From NCBI RefSeq assembly GCF_050510895.1, contig NZ_JBNINT010000001.1, positions 1,178,001 through 1,242,000 of the forward strand: a stretch of DNA of 64,000 bases, given 5' to 3'. Made by a program: the position numbers and the translations under genes. Shown here piece after piece: positions 18,722-26,115 of the stretch. The notes under the pieces were generated by a model. That model was not told the origin of the DNA. It did not search any database and worked only from the letters and a program-made list of their open reading frames with translations. Positions within the stretch are counted from its first letter, which is position 1, and each line of letters starts with the position of its first letter. The stretch comes from Pannonibacter phragmitetus_B (lineage in GTDB: Bacteria; Pseudomonadota; Alphaproteobacteria; Rhizobiales; Stappiaceae).

Positions 18722-19582
18722 ATGACCAGAAACGCAAATATCCGCGACGAAGCCCTGAGCGTGGACGTGCTCCCGCCGGCCGTCATCCTGTGCGAACCGC
18801 AGCTTGGCGAGAACATCGGCACGGCTGCCCGTGCCATGGCCAACTTCGGCCTGACCGACCTGCGCATCGTCAACCCGCGTGACGGGTGGCCGAGCGAAAA
18901 GGCCCGTGCCGCTGCCTCACGCGCTGACCATGTCATCGACAAGGTGCAGGTGTTCGACAGTGTCGAGGCGGCGATTGCCGATCTCACTCTCGTCTATGCA
19001 ACCACCGCGCGGCCCCGTGAGGTCGCCAAGCCCGTTCGCGGACCGGATGAAGCGGCGGCCAAGGTTGTGCCGTTGGGCGTCAAGGGCATGGCCACGGGCT
19101 ATCTCTTCGGGCGCGAGCGCTGGGGCCTCAACAACGAGGAAGTGGCGCTGGCAGACGAAATCCTGACGCTGCCGGTTGATCCCAATTTTGCCTCGCTCAA
19201 CATCGCCCAGGCGGTGCTTGTCTGCGCCTATGAGTGGCGCAAGACGGCGACTGCCGGTGCGCTGCCCTTCGGTCTTGATGTGGAATCCAACCCGCCAGCG
19301 GCCAAGGACGACATCCTGCGCCTGTTCGAGCATCTGGAAGGTGCGCTGGACCGGGTATCCTTTTTCCGTCCCGTCGAGCGGCGGCCACACATTGTCCGCA
19401 ATATTCGCAATATCTTCCAGAAAGCCACGCTGACCGACCAGGAAGTGAAGACGCTTCGCGGCATCATCGCGGCACTGGAAGGCCGGCCCACACGGCCGCG
19501 CAAGGACCAGCCGGATGGCGCCCGCCGTGCCGATGAGGACGGCGCGGGAGAAGAGGCTGCGCGAGAGGATGACCACGAATGA
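18722..19582 (+). CDS. trmJ: tRNA (cytidine/uridine-2'-O-)-methyltransferase, TrmJ family
   Basis: 286 aa, SPOUT-class methyltransferase that 2'-O-methylates position 32 of the tRNA anticodon loop using SAM. Motifs: EPQLGENIGTAARAMANFGL (motif 1), FGRERWGLNNEEV (motif 2) and LPVDPNFASLNIAQAV (motif 3, knotted SAM site). The C-terminal extension ends in an acidic/basic low-complexity tail. Overlaps the murI start by 4 bp (ATGA), indicating an operon. Confidence 0.92.
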   Translation: MTRNANIRDEALSVDVLPPAVILCEPQLGENIGTAARAMANFGLTDLRIVNPRDGWPSEKARAAASRADHVIDKVQVFDSVEAAIADLTLVYATTARPREVAKPVRGPDEAAAKVVPLGVKGMATGYLFGRERWGLNNEEVALADEILTLPVDPNFASLNIAQAVLVCAYEWRKTATAGALPFGLDVESNPPAAKDDILRLFEHLEGALDRVSFFRPVERRPHIVRNIRNIFQKATLTDQEVKTLRGIIAALEGRPTRPRKDQPDGARRADEDGAGEEAAREDDHE

Positions 19583-20367
19583 CAAAACCGGTGCTCGTCT
19601 TTGACTCTGGCATAGGCGGGCTCACGGTGCTGCGCGAGGCGCGGGTGCTGATGCCCGAGCGCAGCTTTGTCTATGTGGCCGATGACGCAGGCTTTCCTTA
19701 TGGCGGCTGGGAAGAAGAAGCGCTGAAGGCGCGGCTCATCTCCCTGTTCCGCGATCTTCTGCACCGGTTTGACCCGGAAGTGGCGGTGGTGGCCTGCAAC
19801 ACGGCCTTCACCCTTGCCGGGGCAGACCTGCGAGCCGCCTTCCCGCACATGAAATTCGTCGGCACGGTGCCGGCCATCAAGCCGGCGGCGGAGCGCACCC
19901 GCTCGGGCCTCGTCTCGGTTTTGGCTACCCCCGGCACGGTGAAGCGCGCCTACACGCGCGATCTCATCCAATCGTTCGCCAGCCAATGCCATGTGCGGCT
20001 GGTCGGCTCGGTCAATCTCGCCAGCATGGCAGAGGCCTATATTCGCGGCGAGGGCGTTGATGACGAGGCGCTGACAGCCGAGATCCGCGATTGCTTCTAT
20101 GAAAAAGAAGGTGCGCGCACCGATATCGTCGTGCTGGCCTGCACGCATTATCCTTTCCTTGCCAATGTCTTCCGCCGTCTTGCTCCCTGGCCGGTGGACT
20201 GGATCGATCCGGCAGAGGCGATTGCCCGGCAGGCGCGGCGCATTGTGCCGGTGATGGACGTGCTGCGTGCCGATTCCCGGCCTGACCGCGTGGTTTTCAC
20301 GTCAGACTCGCCGGATTTTGCCACTTGCCGCCTGATGCAGGGCTTCGGTCTGTCTTTGCTGGTTTAG
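19579..20367 (+). CDS. murI: Glutamate racemase
   Basis: 262 aa. Cofactor-independent racemase supplying D-glutamate for peptidoglycan. N-terminal VFDSGIGGLTVLREA carries the Asp/Ser motif; the two catalytic cysteines are in VVACNTA (about residue 74) and LACTHYPFL (about 192). The ATGA overlap with trmJ makes them cotranscribed. Confidence 0.95.
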   Translation: MTKPVLVFDSGIGGLTVLREARVLMPERSFVYVADDAGFPYGGWEEEALKARLISLFRDLLHRFDPEVAVVACNTAFTLAGADLRAAFPHMKFVGTVPAIKPAAERTRSGLVSVLATPGTVKRAYTRDLIQSFASQCHVRLVGSVNLASMAEAYIRGEGVDDEALTAEIRDCFYEKEGARTDIVVLACTHYPFLANVFRRLAPWPVDWIDPAEAIARQARRIVPVMDVLRADSRPDRVVFTSDSPDFATCRLMQGFGLSLLV

Positions 20368-20607
20368 GAAAAACTGGCTGGATTGCGCGCAAAAGCGGCT
20401 CAAAGACCGGCCTGCATTTGACATTCGCCCCTGCCTCGTCTATGCACCCGCGATCCGTGCGGGGCTTTGTCTCGCCGGTCCACGCACCCGTGGGGTTTTC
20501 CAGCCGGCGCCGTTCAGCTGGACCCCTGTCGATCCTGTTCCTTGCGAACGGGGTAAAGGAGGGCGCGTTTCCTTATAAAATGAGCCAACCGACACAAGGA
20601 AACAGCG

Positions 20608-21225
20608 ATGTCGAAGCGCCACAGCGTAAAGTACAAGATTGATCGCCGCATGGGCGAGAACATCTGGGGCCGCTCCAAGAGCCCGGTGAACAAGCGTGAA
20701 TACGGCCCCGGCCAGCACGGCCAGCGCCGCAAGGGCAAGCTCTCCGACTTCGGCGTGCAGCTGCGCGCCAAGCAGAAGCTCAAGGGCTACTACGGCAACA
20801 TCTCCGAAAAGCAGTTCCAGAAGGTTTACACCGAAGCTTCGCGCATGAAGGGCGACAGCTCCGAGAACCTGATCGGCCTGCTGGAGCGCCGCCTGGACGC
20901 CATCGTCTACCGCGCCAAGTTCGTCCCGACCGTGTTCGCTGCCCGTCAGTTCGTCAACCACGGCCACGTCAAGGTCAACGGCAAGCGCGTCACCATCGCC
21001 AGCTACCGTTGCCGCCCGGGCGACGTCATCGAGGTCCGCGACCGCTCCAAGCAGCTCGCTCTGGTTCTCGAGGCTTCCCAGTCGAGCGAGCGTGACGTGC
21101 CGGAATACCTGGCTGCTGACCACAGCAAGATGACCGTCACCTTCACCCGCGTGCCGTCCTTCTCGGAAGTGCCGTACCCGGTGCAGATGGAACCGAACCT
21201 CATCGTCGAATTCTATTCGCGCTAA
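20608..21225 (+). CDS. rpsD: 30S ribosomal protein S4
   Basis: 205 aa, primary 16S rRNA-binding protein. Starts MSKRHSVKYKIDRRMGENIW, with the variant N-terminus common in alphaproteobacteria, and contains the S4 RNA-binding domain LLERRLDAIVYRAKFVPTVF then ARQFVNHGHVKVNG. AAGGAAAC lies upstream of the ATG. Encoded alone with its own terminator at 21247-21275. Confidence 0.97.
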   Translation: MSKRHSVKYKIDRRMGENIWGRSKSPVNKREYGPGQHGQRRKGKLSDFGVQLRAKQKLKGYYGNISEKQFQKVYTEASRMKGDSSENLIGLLERRLDAIVYRAKFVPTVFAARQFVNHGHVKVNGKRVTIASYRCRPGDVIEVRDRSKQLALVLEASQSSERDVPEYLAADHSKMTVTFTRVPSFSEVPYPVQMEPNLIVEFYSR

Positions 21226-21246
21226 GGTTTCCAGCCCAGCTGGAGA

Positions 21247-21275
21247 AAAGGCCGCCCTCCGGGGCGGCCTTTTTG
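21247..21275 (+). terminator. Rho-independent terminator of rpsD
   Basis: Hairpin GGCCGCCC-TCC-GGGGCGGCC preceded by AAAA and followed by TTTTT, 21 bp after the rpsD stop codon. Confidence 0.92.
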
Positions 21276-21337
21276 CATTTGGGGGGATCGCCGCTCACTA
21301 CGCTGGCGTTTCGCTGAGGCCTGCCGCGACATTCCGG

Positions 21338-21375
21338 GTCGCCCCGGATCTCCGCTTAGCTCCGTCCGGGGTGAC
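21338..21375. repeat. Palindromic intergenic element, REP-like
   Basis: GTCGCCCCGGA pairs with TCCGGGGTGAC around a 16-base centre. This resembles the short dispersed palindromes (CCGGA...TCCGG type) often found between genes in rhizobia-like genomes. Only one clear copy is recognised in this window, so membership of a repeat family is not shown. Confidence 0.4.
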
Positions 21376-21442
21376 ACTGTGCCTAACGTCCTGCGCTCCT
21401 GCCTTCCGGCGCAACCGTCCTGGATGTCGAGCTCACCCGCCC

Positions 21443-22168
21443 TCACACCTCCGGCACGGGCAACCCGCGCACGAGGTCGCGCAGGCCCTGGGCGTAGGCC
21501 TGGCGCAGGGTGAGGAGGTAGGTGTCGTCCTCGCCAAAGGTATGCAGGTGTTCGGATGTCAGGCTGTCCCTGCCATAGACCATCAGGTCGATGGGCGGGC
21601 CGACGGACAGATTGGAGCGGATTGTGGCGTCAAAGGAAAGCAGCGCCAGCTTGGCCGCTTCGGCAAGCCCTGTCTCCAGCGTCAGCAGCCGGTCGAGGAT
21701 CGGCTTGCCGTATTTGGTCTCGCCGATCTGCAGGAAGGGCGTGCGCTCGGAGGCTTCCATGAAGTTGCCGGCAGAATAGACCTGGAACAGGCGCGGCTCC
21801 TCGTCACGGATCTGTCCTCCGACGAGGAAGGAGGCTGCCGGATCACCATAGGGCTGCACGAAGGAGGCATCCCGGTTCAGCACGTCGCGCAGGGTGTCAC
21901 CCACTTTCTGCGTGGCATCGAACAGCGTCAGCGACTGGGCAAGGTCCCGGTGATAGTCACCGCTGCCATAGCTCTGCTTCAGTTGCGAGATCACGGCCTG
22001 CGTGGTGGCCAGATTGCCAGCGGACAGAACGGTGATGATGCGCTCGCCGTGCGTTTCAAAGGTGGTCATCTTGGAAACGGTAGCGATCTGGTCCACGCCT
22101 GCATTGGTGCGGGAGTCTGACGCTAGGATCAGGCCGTTGCGAAGCAGGATGCCGAGGCAATAGGTCAT
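21443..22168 (-). CDS. Anbu-type proteasome-like peptidase
   Basis: 241 aa, Ntn-hydrolase fold related to proteasome beta subunits (ancestral beta subunit, Anbu; COG3484). I place the start at 22168 so that Thr2 in MTYCLGILL becomes the N-terminal nucleophile after Met removal, as the family requires; an ATG at 22183 is also in frame. Family marks are LILASDSRTNAGVDQI and SAGNLATTQAVISQL, plus LLSFDATIRSNLSVGPPID. Self-assembling cytosolic protease of poorly known role. The usual neighbours (transglutaminase-like, alpha-E and ATP-grasp genes) are absent here; it is divergent from ttcA. Confidence 0.88.
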   Translation of the reverse strand: MTYCLGILLRNGLILASDSRTNAGVDQIATVSKMTTFETHGERIITVLSAGNLATTQAVISQLKQSYGSGDYHRDLAQSLTLFDATQKVGDTLRDVLNRDASFVQPYGDPAASFLVGGQIRDEEPRLFQVYSAGNFMEASERTPFLQIGETKYGKPILDRLLTLETGLAEAAKLALLSFDATIRSNLSVGPPIDLMVYGRDSLTSEHLHTFGEDDTYLLTLRQAYAQGLRDLVRGLPVPEV

Positions 22169-22389
22169 GCGGAGCCGACTCATGCGAGTGTTGGTTGTTC
22201 TCCTGTCTAACCCATTTGCCGTCCATGCCCAAATGGGGCTTCTGGACGGGTTTCGCGGCACTGTGGCCTTGCAGGCCTTTACAAGCAGCCATCAGCGCGT
22301 CTAAGGGGAAGGGCCGGGCGCGCGGCGCCATTCCGCATGCGCAAGGGCCCGCCAGCTTTCGCCCAGTTTTCGCAATCCGGACCACCACG

Positions 22390-23391
22390 ATGAGTGCCAC
22401 CGACCTGACCAGCGGCCCCGAGGCGGGCCTCACCGCCGATGCTGCCGCGCCCGCAGCCCTGATGGACCTGCCGGAGGATGACAGCGGCTGCCCGGTGATG
22501 CTGCGCAATGCGCCTTCGACGGTGGAGTTCAAGAAGCTGCGCAAGCGCCTCTTGCGTGAGGTGCGGCAGGCCATTGATGACTACGGCATGGTGCCTGCGG
22601 ATGCCGCAGTGAAGCGGCCGAAGTGGCTGGTGTGCCTGTCCGGCGGCAAGGATAGCTACACGCTGCTGGCCGTGCTGATGGATCTGAAGTGGCGCGGGCT
22701 GCTGCCGGTGGATCTTCTGGCCTGCAATCTCGATCAGGCTCAGCCAGGCTTCCCGCCGGAGATCCTTCCGGCCTTCTTTGAAAAGAACGGCATCGAGAAC
22801 ATCATCGTGCGCGAGGATACGTTCTCCATCGTCACGTCGAAGATCCCGGCGCACAAGACCTATTGCTCGCTGTGCTCGCGCCTGCGCCGCGGCATTCTCT
22901 ACCGTATCGCGCGGGAGCAGGGCTGCGAGGCCATCGTGCTGGGCCACCACCGCGAGGACATTCTGGAAACCTTCTTCATGAACCTCTTCCACGGCGGGCG
23001 CCTTGCCTCCATGCCGCCGAAGCTGGTCAATGACGAGGGCGACCTGATGGTGCTGCGCCCGCTTGCCTATTGCGCCGAAAGCGATGTGGCAAAGTTTGCC
23101 GCGGGCATGCAGTTCCCGATCATCCCCTGCAACCTCTGCGGTTCGCAGGATGGCCTCCAGCGCGAGGAAGTGAAGCGCATGCTGATGGACTGGGAGCGCG
23201 CCTCTCCGGGCCGCCTCGGCGTCATGGCGCGTGCACTCGCCCACACGCGCCCTTCCCACCTTCTCGACCGCACTCTCTTCGACTTTGCGTCCCTGCGCCC
23301 CGGCGAAAACAACGGCGGTGAAGCGCGTGATGCCGAAGAGCCCTGTGGCGCCGGTCTTGCCATGACCCGCAACCTTTTTGCAGCGGAGTAA
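22390..23391 (+). CDS. ttcA: tRNA 2-thiocytidine(32) synthetase
   Basis: 333 aa. ATP-dependent thiolation of C32 in tRNA by a [4Fe-4S] PP-loop enzyme. The PP-loop is LVCLSGGKDSYTLLAVL (about residue 88); cluster cysteines are in YCSLCSRLRRG and IIPCNLCGSQ. The start at 22390 yields an acidic N-terminal extension; TtcA core begins near FKKLRKRLLREVRQA. A C-terminal tail follows after the HLLDRTLFDF segment. Confidence 0.93.
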   Translation: MSATDLTSGPEAGLTADAAAPAALMDLPEDDSGCPVMLRNAPSTVEFKKLRKRLLREVRQAIDDYGMVPADAAVKRPKWLVCLSGGKDSYTLLAVLMDLKWRGLLPVDLLACNLDQAQPGFPPEILPAFFEKNGIENIIVREDTFSIVTSKIPAHKTYCSLCSRLRRGILYRIAREQGCEAIVLGHHREDILETFFMNLFHGGRLASMPPKLVNDEGDLMVLRPLAYCAESDVAKFAAGMQFPIIPCNLCGSQDGLQREEVKRMLMDWERASPGRLGVMARALAHTRPSHLLDRTLFDFASLRPGENNGGEARDAEEPCGAGLAMTRNLFAAE

Positions 23392-23417
23392 GGGGCGCCG
23401 CAGCCGTCCGGACGATT

Positions 23418-23438
23418 AAAATATCTGATCGATATTTT
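23418..23438. promoter_or_regulatory. AT-rich palindrome upstream of cas3
   Basis: AAAATATC-TGATC-GATATTTT, an 8-bp perfect inverted repeat with a 5-base spacer, in the AT-rich 142 bp between ttcA and cas3. It could be an operator for cas3 transcription; no regulator is known for it. Confidence 0.35.
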
Positions 23439-23533
23439 TGCTATAGGCATTAAATACATCTTCAGCTTGCAATTTTCTTTCCGCACCTTTCTGATGTTGC
23501 CGCCATTAACCATCGCAATGGCTTGGGGGCAGG

Positions 23534-25851
23534 GTGGAGAGATTTTTCGCGCATTCGGTCGAGGGCGCGCCGCTTGAGGCGTGGCAGGGGCTGAAGGAGC
23601 ATCTGGGCGAGGTTAGCAGCTTGGCGGCCAGCTTTGCCGGGCCGTTCGGCGCGGCTGCAATGGCCCGGCTTGCCGGTCTTTTGCATGACCTGGGCAAGTA
23701 CAATCCGGCCTTTCAGCGCTACATCGCCGGCAAGAGCTCGTCCGTGGATCATGCCACCGCTGGGGCGGCAATTCTCATGCAGAGAGCGGCGGCTGCCGTT
23801 CCCTGGCTCAAGGTTGTGCTGGAACTACTGGCTCATGCCATTGCCGGTCATCACGGCGGCATGCCGGACAGATTGCTGCTGCCGGACGCAACCGGGCGCA
23901 GTCTTGCACAGCGGCTGGAAGCCTTTGACGAAGCAACGCTTGATACCGGCTGGGAGGAAGAGCTGGGGCAGGAGCTTGAGGCGATCCTGACCGGAGTGGC
24001 GGGGCCGCTTTTCCCGCCGGTGTTCCGGGTTGACGGGCGTACGCGCGGCAGGTCGCCGGATACCGCAAGAGCGTTTCAGCTGGCGTTTCTGGGGCGGATG
24101 GTTTTCTCCTGCCTTGTGGATGCGGACTTCAAGGATACGGAGGCCTTCTACAGCCGGATTGCGCAGGAGACGCCGGACCGCGAGTGGCCGGATCTGCGCA
24201 GCGAGCTGGAGCGCCTGAGGGCGGGTTTCGATGCCTACATGACCGCCAAGGCGCAGGCGGCGAAGGCGGGCCCGCTCAACAGCTTGCGGGGCAGGATCCT
24301 GTCCCATGTCCGCGCCCGTGCAGGCGACGCTCCGGGCCTCTTCTCGCTCAACGTTCCGACCGGCGGCGGCAAGACGCTGGCTTCTCTCGGCTTTGCGCTG
24401 GATCACGCGGCGGTTCACGGCCACCGGCGCATCATCTATGCCTGCCCCTTCACCTCCATCATCGACCAGACGGCGCAGATCTTTCAGGAAGTGCTGGGCA
24501 GCGGAATGGTGCTGGAGCATCACTCGGCCATTGAGGAGGATAAGATTGAAGAGCGTGGCCAGCGCGACAAGCTGAAGCTGGCGATGGAGGACTGGGCGGC
24601 GCCCGTTATCGTCACCACTAACGTCCAGCTCTTCGAAAGCCTCTTCGCCAACCGGCCCGGTCGCTGCCGCAAGCTGCACAATATTGCCGGCAGCGTCATC
24701 ATTCTGGACGAGGCGCAGACCTTGCCGCTGCATCTGCTGAAGCCGGCGGTGATGGCGCTGGACGAACTGGCGCGCAACTATGGCTGCACGATCCTGCTGT
24801 GTACGGCCACCCAGCCGGCACTGGACCGCAGGGACTATGCGGATGACCCGCTGCTCGGGCTGGCGCTGGAGGGCAGGGAACTGGCGCCGGACCCGGCGGG
24901 CCTTGCACGGCAGCTCAGGCGTGCCACCATCCGGCACGGGGGCGCTCTGGCCGATGATGATCTCGTCAGGGCTCTGGCGGATACGCCGCAGGCGCTCGTC
25001 ATCGTCAACAGCCGCAAGCATGCGCTGGATCTCTACAGGGCGGCGCAGGCCGAAGGGCTGGAGGGGCTGGTGCATCTCACCACCCGCCAGTGCGCCGCAC
25101 ACCGTAAGCTCATTCTGGACGATGTGCGTCAGCGCCTGAAAGGCGGCAGCCCTTGCCGCGTTATTGCCACCTCGCTGATCGAGGCAGGCGTTGATGTGGA
25201 TTTCCCCGCGTCTGGCGGGCGGAGGCCGGGCTGGATCAGGTTCTGCAGGCGGCTGGCCGCTGCAACCGCGAGGGGCGCAAAGGGCCGGAGGAAAGCGTGG
25301 TGACGGTCTTCACCCCGGCAGACCACGCCCCGCCACGGGAAATGCGCCAGCTTGCAGAGGTGTTCCGCAGCATCTCCAGCAAGCACGGCGACCTGTTCTC
25401 ACCCGATGCGGTGAAGGCCTATTTCCAGGAGCTGTACTGGCGGCGTGGCGCAGGCCTTGACCGGGAAAACATCCTTGATCTCGTCCGCTGGGACGTGACG
25501 GGCACGCAGATGTCCTACCGCAGCATCGCGGAGCGGTTCCGCATGATCGAGACCGCCATGGTGCCGGTGATCATCCCCTATGACGATGAGGCGCAGGAGT
25601 GGATCGATAAGCTGCCATTCGAAACCATCTCCTCCGGCTCCCTTGCCCGCAAGCTGCAGCGCCATGTGGTGCAGGTGCCCAAACCGGCGCGGGATCTGCT
25701 CATTGGCGCCGGTCACGTCTCCTTTCACGCCCCGCATCTGCGCGCTGACCAGTTCGCCGTGCTGGGCAAGGCGAGCGGCCTGTACAAGCCGGATCTGGGG
25801 CTGCTCTGGGATGATGCCGGATTTCTGCGAGTAGAGGAGATGATATTTTAG
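23534..25851 (+). CDS. cas3: CRISPR-associated helicase/nuclease Cas3 (HD-DExH), frame broken in the C-run 25204-25207
   Basis: About 772 aa when one C is restored at 25204-25207; the second part then continues through VVTVFTPADHAPPREMRQ to the stop at 25849-25851. GTG start at 23534 behind GGGGGCAG. N-terminal HD nuclease: LLHDLGKYNPAFQRYI with His51-Asp52, then DHATAG and AGHHGG. SF2 helicase: Walker A NVPTGGGKTLASL, DEAQ box VIILDEAQTLPL, motif III LLCTATQPALD, motif VI near LIEAGVDVDFP and QAAGRCNREG, the last only after frame correction. In type I-C, Cas3 degrades DNA opened by Cascade. First gene of the locus; the rest of the cas genes follow after a 264-bp gap. Confidence 0.93.
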
Positions 25852-25867
25852 ATTCTCGAAGCTTGAA
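25848..25867 (-). promoter_or_regulatory. Candidate protospacer plus TTC PAM for the crRNA-like guide at 26063
   Basis: Read on the minus strand this is TTC followed by AAGCTTCGAGAATCTAA. The spacer-like sequence after the lone repeat begins AAGCTCCGAGAATCTAA, so 16 of 17 bases agree, with the sole difference at position 6. TTC is the usual PAM of type I-C, and in type I effectors every sixth guide base is flipped out and does not pair. The PAM bases (25865-25867) lie inside the -35 box of the promoter at 25863-25891. Matching stops at base 18, so the match is partial, as in known repressing guides. Confidence 0.75.
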
Positions 25868-25891
25868 GATTTAATGAAGCGTCCCTATCTT
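25863..25891 (+). promoter_or_regulatory. Sigma-70-like promoter in the cas3-cas5c gap
   Basis: TTGAAG at 25863-25868 and TATCTT at 25886-25891, separated by exactly 17 bases. It would start transcription near 25898, just before the mini-ORF at 25919, and could also supply cas5c and the genes behind it. Confidence 0.6.
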
Positions 25892-25918
25892 CATTGTAGG
25901 ATGATGATGGAGGCTCTC

Positions 25919-25996
25919 ATGAGATTGCCGAAGCGAGATGATGGGGTCTGGAGTGATGTTGCTTACCTGCTCCTGAGGGGTTGGTCAGGTTGCTGA
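25919..25996 (+). CDS. 25-codon mini-ORF, candidate CreT-like toxin RNA or leader peptide
   Basis: ATG at 25919 preceded five bases away by a full GGAGG (25909-25913), a stronger start signal than most genes here have. The peptide begins MRLPKRDDGVW and ends RGWSGC. Codon use is unlike the neighbours: AGA is the second codon, followed by TTG, CGA, AGT, AGG and TCA, all rare in these GC-rich genes. CreT toxins of known CreTA modules are mini-ORFs with strong start signals whose early rare codons sequester a scarce tRNA. Its promoter carries the guide target described above. It could instead be a simple leader peptide. Longer in-frame starts exist at 25901-25907. Confidence 0.45.
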   Translation: MRLPKRDDGVWSDVAYLLLRGWSGC

Positions 25997-26016
25997 TGTG
26001 GGCTATTGGTCCATGA

Positions 26017-26111
26017 GGCTCGCTCCCTGTCGCCCTGCATCTGTAGAGGCGCGGATTGAAACAAGCTCCGAGAATCTAAGGGCTTTAATTGAGATAAGTC
26101 GGGAGCGAGCC
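26017..26111. repeat. Inverted repeat flanking the lone repeat and containing the cas5c Shine-Dalgarno sequence
   Basis: Arms GGCTCGCTCCC (26017-26027) and GGGAGCGAGCC (26101-26111) are perfectly complementary. The left arm ends one base before the degenerate repeat and the right arm lies just after the spacer-like stretch, four bases before the cas5c ATG, and includes its only Shine-Dalgarno-like sequence GGGAGCGAG. If both arms are in one transcript, pairing would hide the ribosome binding site of cas5c. Confidence 0.6.
26029..26100 (+). ncRNA. Candidate crRNA-like regulatory RNA (CreA/CreR-like): degenerate repeat plus spacer-like guide
   Basis: A single 34-base repeat-like unit (26029-26062) shares GTCGCCC at its 5' end and GGCGCGGAT-GAAAC at its 3' end with the 31-base repeat of the array at 31788, but differs in the loop. 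It can still fold: CGCC/GGCG plus an inner CT/AG pair with one bulged A. Its handle ATTGAAAC is the common type I-C form, whereas the array uses ATCGAAAC. No second repeat follows; the next 38 bases (26063-26100) end at the inverted-repeat arm. The first 17 guide bases match the promoter-proximal target at 25848-25864. Single-repeat CRISPR-like RNAs of this kind are known as CreA (antitoxin) or CreR (cas repressor) in other subtypes. Expression and function here are inferred. Confidence 0.7.
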
Positions 26112-26115
26112 GCTT

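Noticed and set aside
23400..23533. Second target for the crRNA-like guide in the cas3 promoter
   Set aside because: I compared both strands by eye; the best stretch (TTC followed by AGCTTGC, or CAAGCTGAAG on the other strand) lacks a correctly placed PAM or seed match.
25848..26079. The 17-base guide-target match as a plain inverted repeat forming an RNA stem
   Set aside because: Possible in principle, but it does not explain the adjacent repeat-like hairpin, the TTC next to the target, the mismatch at exactly position 6, or the overlap with the -35 box. Kept only as the alternative explanation.
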